A stretch of 61,994 bases of DNA from Zelonia costaricensis (lineage: Eukaryota > Euglenozoa > Kinetoplastea > Trypanosomatida > Trypanosomatidae): contig JASAOO010003439.1 of assembly GCA_030849075.1 (NCBI GenBank), positions 1-61,994 of the forward strand, written 5' to 3'. Positions within the stretch are counted from its first letter, which is position 1, and every line of letters begins with the position of its first letter. Position numbers and translations under genes: made by a program. Positions 44,749 through 53,714 of this stretch are shown piece by piece. The notes under the pieces are model-generated. The model had not been told where the DNA came from. It worked only from the letters and a program-made list of their open reading frames with translations, and searched no databases.

Positions 44749-46623
44749 ATGCTGGCCGAGGTAGCGGACACGTACGCCCGGCCCCCGCCGGAGCGGAGCG
44801 GACGCGTGGACGGCGGCGCGGCGAAGCGCAAGAAGAAGAACCGCCAGACAAAGCTGAAGCGCGTCGATGAGTCGGAGCAGGACGCGTGGCTCGACCGCGC
44901 GCGGCAGGGGCTGCACTGCTCGCTCTTCTGCGGCGGCACCAAGTGCAAGCACGAGAGCTGGGAGGCCATGAAGGAGGAGGAGCAGCGGGCGGCCGCCATC
45001 GAGGGCCTGCACTCGAACTGGGTCGGCAACGACGTGATTGCGAGCCAGCGCCCCTCCACCTCGCTCTTCCTCAAGTACCCCATCATCGCCCAGTTTCACG
45101 CGAAGCAGGTCACCGGTGTGCTGAACCTGCAGGAGAAGGGCGAGCACGGCAACTGCGGCCCCGACGGGATCTACGAGAGCAGCGGGTACAGCTACAACGG
45201 CGCCGAGGACTTGATGCCGCACGGCATCTCGTACTACGAGTTTCCGTGGCCCGACATGACCGCCCCGCAGCAGGACATCGTGCTGCGCAGCGTGCAGGTC
45301 ATGGACTACCACATCAAGCAAAAAGGTAAGGTGCTCGTGCACTGCCACGCCGGACTGGGCCGCACCGGGCTGATGATCGCGTGCTACTACGTCTACAGCC
45401 AGCACATCCCATCGCACGAGGCCATCGCGTTGGTGCGCAAGACCCGGCCGGGGGCCATCCAAACGAACCGGCAGGCCCAGTTCATCGCGGACTTCGAAAA
45501 GCACCTCTGGCGCCTCGCGCAGGCCTTCCGGGTCGAGATCTCCGACGCCCTCATCGACGTCGACCTTTTCATTCAGCGGCAGCGCCTCGTCCTGCACGGC
45601 GAGCAGGCCGACCTGTACAAGAACGTGCCACTGTTTCTGCACAACATCTTGTGCCGCCTCTTGAACCTCACGAAGGAGAACCCCGACGCCGCGCGGCTGG
45701 CGCTGCAATCCCTTGGCCCAAGCGCGGCCCCATCCGACACGACGCTGTCCACGTGCCGCATCGCGATCAACCGGCGCCGCTTCCGGGTGCAGAGCGTGCG
45801 GGATGTGTCGATTCTAAGCTTCCTGATCTGTGACTGGTTCCGCAGTATGTCGTCCCCGGTGCTAAGCGAGAAGGACTGCGACCAGATTGTGGAGTACAAG
45901 CGCATGTCCTTCTCCAAGCAGGAGGGTCTGCCGCTCGAGATACGGCGCATCCTGTCGAAGCCGGCGCGGCACACGCTGGGCATGGTCACGTCGGCGTTTT
46001 ACATCATCTCCCGCCGGGTCGGCGGCGTCAGCCTCACCGATTTCGCCTTCCGCTGCGTCGTGGACTCCTTCAATCACGCCTTCAACCCGATCAAGGTGCG
46101 CCACAGCCCGCTCGAGCGGGAGCTCATTCACGAGTTCTTCCTGGAGTGGGGCGAGAGCGTGGGGGACATGTACTTCAACTACGAGGCCGTGCCCGCGGCC
46201 CACCGCACCATCAAACGCATCGCCCTCGCCTCTTCCATTGTGCTCAAGGCTACTCAAAACTCCGACCCGCCGCGACGACGCACGACCGCGGCGCCGGCGT
46301 CGCCGGTGTTCTCAGCCACGGCGGAAGTGCCACGCCTCATCAAGGCGCGCCGCGGCCGGGCCGCTGCGCCGGCCGCTGCCCCTGTCTTGTTGGCCACCCC
46401 GGTGCTGCCGCGGAGCCGGTCTTCAGACCAGGCAGGCACTCCGTCGTTGCCGCCCTCACCGCTCCCACCGATGGCCCGTGAGTCTGACTCGGCGAGCAAG
46501 ACGCGGATGTGGCGGCAGCGGCTCATCGCGTACCGCAGCGACAAGGAGCTGGCTGGCGGTGACGCCGCCTCGCCGCTGCGCCGTCCCTCGTCGGCCCCCG
46601 CCGGCACCTACTCCACGCGCTGA
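44749..46623 (+). CDS. PTPDC1-like protein tyrosine/dual-specificity phosphatase
   Basis: Protein of 624 residues. A basic N-terminus (KRKKKNRQTKLKR) is followed by a Cys cluster (LHCSLFCGGTKCKH) and a phosphatase domain at about 85-245. The active site is VHCHAGLGRTG with C199 and R205; the general acid is probably D169 in FPWPDM. The segment GAIQTNRQAQFI after the domain and FIQRQRLVLHGEQADLYKNVP beyond it match PTPDC1, a metazoan phosphatase linked to cilia and cytokinesis. The C-terminal third is helical then Ala/Pro/Arg-rich and disordered. A flagellar connection is therefore plausible by homology. The ATG at 44749 (GCGATGCTG) is used; the frame continues upstream only via TTG. Confidence 0.88.
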   Translation: MLAEVADTYARPPPERSGRVDGGAAKRKKKNRQTKLKRVDESEQDAWLDRARQGLHCSLFCGGTKCKHESWEAMKEEEQRAAAIEGLHSNWVGNDVIASQRPSTSLFLKYPIIAQFHAKQVTGVLNLQEKGEHGNCGPDGIYESSGYSYNGAEDLMPHGISYYEFPWPDMTAPQQDIVLRSVQVMDYHIKQKGKVLVHCHAGLGRTGLMIACYYVYSQHIPSHEAIALVRKTRPGAIQTNRQAQFIADFEKHLWRLAQAFRVEISDALIDVDLFIQRQRLVLHGEQADLYKNVPLFLHNILCRLLNLTKENPDAARLALQSLGPSAAPSDTTLSTCRIAINRRRFRVQSVRDVSILSFLICDWFRSMSSPVLSEKDCDQIVEYKRMSFSKQEGLPLEIRRILSKPARHTLGMVTSAFYIISRRVGGVSLTDFAFRCVVDSFNHAFNPIKVRHSPLERELIHEFFLEWGESVGDMYFNYEAVPAAHRTIKRIALASSIVLKATQNSDPPRRRTTAAPASPVFSATAEVPRLIKARRGRAAAPAAAPVLLATPVLPRSRSSDQAGTPSLPPSPLPPMARESDSASKTRMWRQRLIAYRSDKELAGGDAASPLRRPSSAPAGTYSTR

Positions 46624-48145
46624 TGCACCATCGCGCTCAGTAGCATGCCCCCTCCCCCCCTTGCTGGGTTCTCCTCCACGCTACTCCTCCACCTCAATTC
46701 CATTCGCGGCTTCGTCTCTGCCCCACACGCTCATGTGGGTGACGAGGAGAGAGTGGGGCTCACTCGTGAAGGGGGGGGTGGTGGAGGGGGTGGCGGGTTC
46801 CGCTCCGATGGGCTGCTCGGTTCTTCCTCTTTACTGGTTTGACCGCTTGGTGAGGGTGCCACCGGGGTTCTCCTTCACACAAACGCATCTGGTGCGTGTG
46901 CATGTGCATAGGTATTGACGTACTTGTCGGTGTGTCTGCTTCCTTCTCGACGGGGGGGGGGACTGTGGCTCTTTTCCTTGTACCAGGTCTGCAACTGAAC
47001 GTGAGCCGCTCTCTTTTTTTTATCTCGAGTGCTGCTCTGCCGGCCGCGTTGTGCATCGTCGGCGAGAGGGCGTCCAAGGGAGGGGGTGGGGGTGAGGCGC
47101 GTCGAAGGCGGCACAGCGAGGCAGAGGCGCTTTCTGACGACTTGTTCGGTTTTCAAGCGGTGTCTATGATGACACCCGCACACCCACACACGCACGCGTG
47201 TGCGTGAGACACGCGTGCACCAAACCCTCGCCTTGACCTTCCGCGCGCCCCGGCTTCTCTCGGCTCTGTGTGTGTGCCGTTGTTGGCGACGCGGAGCGCT
47301 ACCTGCTAGAACGGCGGCCCGTTGGCGCTGCCATGCGCAAACACGAGTGCGCACCACACCAACGCGCTCTCTTCTTTACATTTTTTTTCGTCGCTTCCCG
47401 CCGCGCCCCGCCCGTCTCGATCGCTAACATTTTTCTTCTCTTCTGCTTCACACCTGTGGTGTTGTCCGCGTGTTGTCGTGTACAGTATAAAGCCCCCCCC
47501 CCTGCTTTCGCCGTCTCCTTCCCCCGTGTGCTGGCGTGCGTGAGAAACGGCGATGGGTTGCTTTGCCAGTCTTCCTGTTCTCCAAGGGGTTTGTTGCGTC
47601 TCGTCAAAGAGGTTCGATGCGTTGCGCGATGTCGTGAAGCAGTGATTTCGAGGGCCAAGGTGTGTGGCCTCGTTCCAACCGGACAGCCACTCCAGCGCGC
47701 GTCCGCGTGGCCAAGCGTCACGAGGTCTCGCTGTCGTGGGTCGAACCGACCGACCGCAGAAGCAGCGTGGCTCATCCCCCCCTATTCCTCACCCGCGCCC
47801 CCTTCGCCACGCCAGACGTATGCCAGATTGTCGTACTCATCCCCACTGCTCACCTCCCATTTCGTTCCCGGCATGCATTGTGTGCCCCTCCTTGCTTGAC
47901 TTCCCCCCGCCTTCACACCACAACGTCGGCACACGCGCGCACCCTGTGTGACGCTTTCTTATTAACTCCTCCCCCACTCCGAACTGGCGTCGACGCGAGA
48001 GTACACGACCTCCCCCCCTCCTCCCTGACGGACGCCAGCATCGCATTGGGGAGAGTGACCACACAACCGCAGTACCGACAACGTTCGAACTTCGCAGCCG
48101 CAGCGGAGACGAGAAGAAAAAAAAACCGCAGGCCCGGTTGAGCCA
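46624..48145. other. 1.5 kb spacer
   Basis: No gene recognised. G-tracts (about 46770-46795 and 46951-46960), a T-run near 47012-47020 and long C/T-rich sequence from 47370 to 48020 are visible. The A-run at 48117-48125 sits 20 bases before the next ATG. Confidence 0.5.
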
Positions 48146-49000
48146 ATGTGGATGAAGTGCAGCCGCCCACTCCGCGCGCAGGTGGAGCGAGGCCTGTACT
48201 TTCCCATCAGCCACCGCATCGTCGATGAGCGCAACGCCCCCGACGCCGGGACGCAGGAGGCGGACATCCAGTCGCGCCACCGGCGCCACCTGCGCTCCAG
48301 CTTCGTCACGGGCGAGACGCGGCAGACGGAGCCGCCGGCGTGGAGTCAGCGGGTGCGGCCGACGCACTTCCTATCCCTCCCGCTGCCGGCCCGCTGCACG
48401 CTGCGAGTCCGCGTCAAGGAGATGCACGACGCGATGGTGTTCGCCAACCAGCACGTCGAGCCACTGCTCATCCCCGCGGCGAAGCTGCACGTCACGCTGG
48501 GCGTCATGAGCGTCGCCACGGCCAACAGCAGCGAGGAGTCGGGAACTGCGGCCGCACCGGTTGCAGCGGCGAAGGTGCTGGCCGACATTCAGGCCTGCGT
48601 TGATCAGGCGTGCCACGACGAGTGCAAGGAGCCGTTGCAGCTTCGCTTTCGCGGCCTGGGGACGTTTGGGCACGGCCGCGTGCTCTTTGCCCGCTGCATC
48701 ACCGAGGGCCACTTCTGCACCCTGGACCGCCTGGTGCGCCGCATCCGCAAAGACGTGGGGCTTGGCCTCGGCGTGGACATGAAGGGCAACCCGCACGACT
48801 CGTACGTGCCGCACGTGACCGTGGCCAAGATCCGACCGGCGCAGGCGGCGGAGTTTGGCCGACAGCTGCCGGCGTCGATGTGGGCCAACCACCAGCACCA
48901 CGACTTTGGCGACGTCACCTTCAACAAGCTCGACCTGTGCAGCATGAAGGGCCAGGGCAGGGACAGCTACTACAGCGTGGTCTCCTCGGCCTCGGTCTAG
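48146..49000 (+). CDS. 2H phosphoesterase, AKAP7-like
   Basis: Protein of 284 residues. The two catalytic HxT motifs of the 2H superfamily are present: H115-V-T117 in KLHVTLGVM and H223-V-T225 in VPHVTVAK, about 108 residues apart. THFLSLPL (73-80), LRFRGLGTFGHGRVLFARC and FNKLDLCSM also fit the AKAP7 nuclear-type domain. Family members hydrolyse 2',5'-oligoadenylates or cyclic phosphates at RNA ends; the substrate in trypanosomatids is not known to me. A basic N-terminal 70 residues precede the domain. The stop is followed directly by five CAG units in the 3' UTR. The start ATG is the first after the A-rich leader. Confidence 0.87.
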   Translation: MWMKCSRPLRAQVERGLYFPISHRIVDERNAPDAGTQEADIQSRHRRHLRSSFVTGETRQTEPPAWSQRVRPTHFLSLPLPARCTLRVRVKEMHDAMVFANQHVEPLLIPAAKLHVTLGVMSVATANSSEESGTAAAPVAAAKVLADIQACVDQACHDECKEPLQLRFRGLGTFGHGRVLFARCITEGHFCTLDRLVRRIRKDVGLGLGVDMKGNPHDSYVPHVTVAKIRPAQAAEFGRQLPASMWANHQHHDFGDVTFNKLDLCSMKGQGRDSYYSVVSSASV

Positions 49001-49708
49001 CAGCAGCAGCAGCAGCACAGGGCACTCGACGTCCAGCTCGTCTCTCTTCTTTTCTTCTGCGCCCTTGACGGCTTCCGTCGCAGTTGGTCATCGCACTCCT
49101 TACACAGCAGCAAGCACAACAATCGCACACACACGCACAAGAAGAAGAGCAGAAAAAAAAAGGCGCAGCACGGAGGTGCTTCAGCCGAGGCGCACACAGA
49201 GCTCAAGCACGCCGAGACGCTCGAGTGCGTTCTCGCGCGGACAGAAAGCAGTACGTGGACACGGGAAGGTTCGCCGTTGCGCCCTGACTCCCCCCCCTCG
49301 CCTCCTCACATCTCGTCGCTTCTGGTGTGCACCTGGTAGCGGAGCGCAGGTGAGTCAGAGAGCCGACAACTGCGAAGTGCCTCCCTCCCTTTTTCTTTCT
49401 CCGCTGCGCGGCTCTTGCTTCCACGTCAGCGACTCTTGCCGTGGCTCTCTGTCTTTCTCACCTCCTCACGCCGACTCCCAACCTCTCGTCCCTCGCTCCC
49501 CCCCGGTCACACGCTGCCTTGCAAGCTCAGTCCCACACACCACAGTAGCCCAACACCCTGCAAGAAACAAAAAAGAAGAGCCCGAGCGGGTCTGCAGAGC
49601 ACAAACACTTGGACGCTCACACAAGCAAACAAGGTCCCTACCCCCTCAACGCAGACTTCCATCAACGGCATTTCGCCCTTTCCGGCACCACCTCCCGCTG
49701 CAGGTCCG
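49001..49708. other. spacer starting with (CAG)5
   Basis: Five CAG triplets (49001-49015) follow the stop codon. An A-run lies near 49152-49161 and C/T-rich sequence at 49380-49520. No gene is recognised. The AG in CTGCAGGTCC (about 49702-49703) is very close to the next ATG; acceptors further upstream are more likely. Confidence 0.5.
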
Positions 49709-50344
49709 ATGTCCAGTGTGGGCAAGAAGAACTCCCACGTACCGCTCAGCAGGGGCGCAAAAGGGAGCGTTGCCGCGGCGAGTGCGACCGTCGCCGCAGA
49801 CGCGAAGCCCGGCGCGTCGGCGTCCCCCTTCTCGGCGGCCATTCTGCTGGAGGTGCCGGCAGAGTACAAGCAGCAGCTCCGCCTCGCCTTCGACAAGTTC
49901 GACGACTCCGGCAAGGGCTTCATTGCCGCCCACGAGGCCGTCGTCGCTCTCTACGCGCTCGGCTACGACGTCAGTCGGGCGGAGCTGCAGCTGCTGCTGC
50001 AGGAGGTCGGCGCGGGTGGGGCCGAGAACATCGACTTCAACGAGTTCTACAGCGTCCTGGCGCTCAAGATGACGAAGAAGGAGAGCAAGACGGAGTCGGT
50101 GCGCGCCTTCAAGCAGATGGACTGGGACGACAAGGGCTACATCGGCCTCGAGGACCTGCGCGCGATGGCAAACTCGCTGCGCATGGACCTAACGGACGAC
50201 GAGCTGTCGGAGATGATCCAGTTTGCCCGGTCCGTGGGCTACCACGCCCCCACGCAGGGGCAGTCCGAGTTCGACGCGCGTGACACTCTGGCCGTCTCAG
50301 AGGCCGAGTACCTGCGCCTTATGAAGCGCGCCAACATCTACTGA
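49709..50344 (+). CDS. centrin-like EF-hand protein
   Basis: Protein of 211 residues with a Ser/Ala/Lys-rich 50-residue N-terminus then a calmodulin-like core. The first hand (LRLAFDKFDDSGKGFIAAHE) has a degenerate calcium loop. A second helix pair ends AENIDFNEFYSVLALKM, like the centrin segment before the linker. A third hand (FKQMDWDDKGYIGLEDLRAMANSL) keeps Asp at loop positions 1, 3 and 12 and Gly at 6. The last part (SEFDARDTLAVSEAEYLRLMKRANIY) ends like centrin with an aromatic tail. Centrins organise basal bodies and the bilobe in kinetoplastids. This is a divergent member, so calcium binding is uncertain. Start at the ATG of MSSVGKKNSHVPLSRG. Confidence 0.87.
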   Translation: MSSVGKKNSHVPLSRGAKGSVAAASATVAADAKPGASASPFSAAILLEVPAEYKQQLRLAFDKFDDSGKGFIAAHEAVVALYALGYDVSRAELQLLLQEVGAGGAENIDFNEFYSVLALKMTKKESKTESVRAFKQMDWDDKGYIGLEDLRAMANSLRMDLTDDELSEMIQFARSVGYHAPTQGQSEFDARDTLAVSEAEYLRLMKRANIY

Positions 50345-51087
50345 GGCTGCGATGACGCCGTTGCGTCTTCCTGCTTTCCCCCCTCTCCCAACATGTACAC
50401 TAGGGGCAATCGGCGCAGCGTGTGTGTGTGTGGGTAGGCGCGCGTGCGTCTTTGCGTCCGCGATCTGCTCTACAAGACAAGAAGAACGGGATTCCAACCA
50501 CGAAGGAGGTGGCGATGTGCGGAGCGAATCCACTCACAGGTGTGTGTGTGTGTGTGTTTGTGTGTGCGGCGCTCTCCGTCGTGGTTGTGAGGGTGCTGAA
50601 ACTTGCAACGGGCTATGGGCGTGGCGCGTAAAGGATTCAACGCCCCAGGAGCGCGCCTCCCCACGGACGTCCGCTCGTTTTGCTTGCCTCGCCGGCCTGC
50701 ACCACAGCCGCCAGCACGCCATGCGTTCAACCCACTTCGGGCACCTCGCCAATGCGATCAGGCTTTCCGCAGCACGGCCCTCGCATCGCCCTGGCCATAT
50801 GTGTCGCCGCTCTCGGCTCTGAGTTCTCATCGCTCGCATCCCGCTCTCCCCCCCTTCCCGCGGCGCATGCACCAGCGTCTCTGCCCGTGGACCCCTCCTC
50901 CTCCTCCCCTTTTCCCCTCCAAAAGAAGGGTGAAGAGAACGGCACGACGCGCACACGCGGTCCAGAGCCCTCCTCCTTCTATCGCCACCCCACTGCACCC
51001 GCAGCTTCGTCGCGTCGTCACACCCGAGTATCTGCGTGCGTGTGGCCGGCCGCGTGTGTTTCCCTTCCTTTCCCATCGCCTGCGCGG
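50345..51087. other. spacer with GT repeats
   Basis: GT-rich stretches at about 50418-50430 and 50540-50566. C/T-rich sequence at 50845-50935 and 51055-51080 leads to the next ATG. No gene is recognised. Confidence 0.5.
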
Positions 51088-52032
51088 ATGTCGGTCCTGG
51101 GTGTTTCCTCGTACTTCCTCTGGACCCAGAAGGGTCAGACGGTGCTGCCCCTCGTGCGCGGGAGCGGCTTCGTCATGGCCTTCCAGCAGCTCAACGCGTT
51201 CTACAGCTACCACGTCCTGTCGGCTGCCCACGTCACGTGCCCGGTGAAGCACCGCAAGCTCTACGGCGACACGGTGGGGCTCAAGGCCATCGGGGAGCGC
51301 CACATCAGCACCCGCCTGCTCGTGCCAGACTCTGCCACCCACAAGGTGGCCACGAGCTACGACCTCGAGTTTCGCCAGCAATACATGCCCAACACCGACG
51401 TCGCCTCGCTACGGCTCAGCAAGGAAAAGGAGTTCAAGGCGGCGCTGCAGGCCGCGCGCAACGGCGCTGTCCACGACGGCGGCCGCACCGCAGCGTCATC
51501 AGCGTCGGCTGCCACTTCACCCTCCAGCCATTCCCCAGTGCCGGTGGAGGCGATCGAGCCGGACCTGGACCCGATCGAGGAGGGCACCGAGCTCGTGCTC
51601 TGCGGCGTGCGCACGACGGAAGAGCGGGCGAACCCGAACGACGATGGGCTGACGCTGCAGCCGCTGCGATTGGCGGCAACGTGCAAGGCAGCCCTCGTCT
51701 CCCTCGGCTACGGCACAGTTCTGCTCGCCTCCGTTGACGGACCGGTCGGCGCGGACGATGCAGCGGCCGACAAGACAGTCACGGTCTCACCGCTGCCGCT
51801 CAGCATGTGCGGAGGCCCTGTGTTGCGCCGCGCCACCGGCAAGTGCGTCGGCGTCATCGCCGCGCGGGTGATGATGAATGCGCCGCCGCGCGACCCCCAC
51901 TCGGCGGCACTCTACCAGGACCCGTACCTCGACATCTCCGAGCACGTTTCGCTGCACCCGCTGTGGCCCCTCGACGTCGCGTTTGTGCCCATTGGCGAAT
52001 TCTACGACTCGCTCCGCCGCTGCGAAATGTGA
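51088..52032 (+). CDS. chymotrypsin-fold (trypsin-like) protein with Cys at the nucleophile position
   Basis: Protein of 314 residues not annotated by any family I can name, but the landmarks of a trypsin/HtrA-like double beta-barrel occur in order. RGSGFVM (24-30) matches the oxyanion-side GSGF strand. YHVLSAAHV (41-49) places H48 as the catalytic His. TDVASLRL (103-110) places D104 as the catalytic Asp. LSMCGGPVL (238-246) followed by TGKCVGVIAA is the GxSGGP strand pair with Cys241 in place of Ser. A disordered Ala/Ser-rich insert (about 120-160) separates the barrels. If the fold is right, it is either a cysteine protease of chymotrypsin fold or an inactive relative. No signal peptide is visible. 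The ATG at 51088 is preferred; the open frame upstream is Pro/Ser-rich leader. Confidence 0.78.
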   Translation: MSVLGVSSYFLWTQKGQTVLPLVRGSGFVMAFQQLNAFYSYHVLSAAHVTCPVKHRKLYGDTVGLKAIGERHISTRLLVPDSATHKVATSYDLEFRQQYMPNTDVASLRLSKEKEFKAALQAARNGAVHDGGRTAASSASAATSPSSHSPVPVEAIEPDLDPIEEGTELVLCGVRTTEERANPNDDGLTLQPLRLAATCKAALVSLGYGTVLLASVDGPVGADDAAADKTVTVSPLPLSMCGGPVLRRATGKCVGVIAARVMMNAPPRDPHSAALYQDPYLDISEHVSLHPLWPLDVAFVPIGEFYDSLRRCEM

Positions 52033-53714
52033 GGTGAGGTGGGGGTAGGCATTCTGGCGTGGCGCGCAGCTCGCTACGCGGACTGTCCTGTGCCCCGGAT
52101 GGCGGCCCCCCTTCTCACGCCTTGTTACATGCAGCGGCGCTGGGGGGAGGGGGAGGGGCTGCTGTGGCGCGCCGCCACGTGTGTGGACACAGTGGCGTCA
52201 CTGGCCGCTTTACAACTCGCTGCACCTCGTCGCACGCGCATGTCTGTGCGTGCGCTGCCTCATCACACCATTCTACACAAGGAGCCACACAAACAAACAG
52301 CGAAAACACCGCCCAGCACAGCGAAACGAAGAAGAATAAAGGAGCGCCGCCGTACGCTTCAACGGCGACAAAGAGCGCACACTGATGCATTGAGCGGCTG
52401 CCCTGGCAGCTCCCCACGCTATGTCCCCCCCTCTTTTACGAGCGGGCTGGCTTTTTTCGCTCATCAAGAGAAAGGACTTCCGTTTGCGTCCGTCGCGCTT
52501 GACGCTCACGGTTGTTGCCTTCGCTGAGGCTCGCAGCAGTTCCGCGGCTCTCGACTCTTCTGTGAGTCGCAGGGCCACTCCGCCATGCCTCCCCTCACCG
52601 CCGTTGCTCCCCTTCCCGCCTCCCCCCGCCTCCGCGTGCTTTCACTTGTCGCGTGCTGCGTGCAACCCACCGTCACGCGTCCTCACCGCAAGATTCCGCC
52701 CCAAACTTACAAACCCGTTGCATCCGCAGCCGCACCCACGCGCCACCCCCACTCTCGCGGTCTTTAGTGCCACCCTCTCCTCTCTTTCCCCGGCGCCCTC
52801 ACCTCCCCTTCCCACCCGCTCATCGATCTACATCACCGTGGACAGCCACTGCCTACGTCAACGACGTACCAGGTCGCGCGAATACGCCCACACCCACCCA
52901 CACCAACCATCCCATATACGGCGACACTCATACAGGCAGCGGGCAGCACGGACCTTTGTGGACTTTTGTTTGGCTTCTAGCTCAAGTCCACCGTTGTGTT
53001 TTCTCTCCCCGTTTCTAGAGGGTCTGCAAGCGGCCCTACCGCAGCTGCAGCCTCCCCCACTCACCCCCCGCCATCTCACACCCACACCCACACCCACACG
53101 AGCGCGCACTGTGTGCTGCTGAAATTGTCGGCGAACAACTCTTCTCTCTTCTCTCGCCCCGCCCCTTTTGGTTTTTGCTGTGTCGGCCTGCAGGCACCTC
53201 TGCAAGGGCACTCCGTCGAAGTGCACTGCGTCAGGGTTTCTGGACTCCCTCCCCTCCCGCTCAACCCAGCGGCGTACGCCTGGGTCAACCTCTGTGTCGC
53301 CCTCTGCGTATCCACCGACTGCCTTCTTCTCGTATTTCACGGCGCCTCACGCACGTCGGCGGAGGTCAGCGTCTGAGGCAAGTCACCGTGACTGTCCTGT
53401 CTTATCTTATTATTCCCCTTCTCCCCCTTTCTTGCCCCGTACACGTCTTGCTAGAAAAGACAACCCGCCGCCCCTCGCTCCAGCCCCTCCCGCTTGCGCG
53501 ACGGCGTCCTGCGTGTTGTGGTCTGCGTGCCGAATACGCCGCGTCTCCCCCCCCTTCTCGCCCGCCTTCTCCGGTTTGCCTGGCTCGGCTTGCTCGTGCT
53601 CTTGCCCGGCAACACGAACGCAGCGTCCCGTCGCTGCCCACCTCCCACGCGTGCCACGGTCCGTTGTGGTGCCTTCCCCCCCCCCCGCTCCCCTCTCCTG
53701 CTGGCTGCTGCGTC
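52033..53714. other. 1.7 kb spacer, very C-rich
   Basis: No gene recognised. From 52590 to 53710 the plus strand is dominated by C/T and C/A-rich sequence, with CACACCCACAC-type repeats near 53078-53100. This is probably the kinesin leader and splice region plus the preceding 3' UTR. Confidence 0.5.

Noticed and set aside
49001..49015. (CAG)5 considered as a polyglutamine expansion
   Set aside because: It lies directly after the stop codon of the 2H phosphoesterase and is untranslated.
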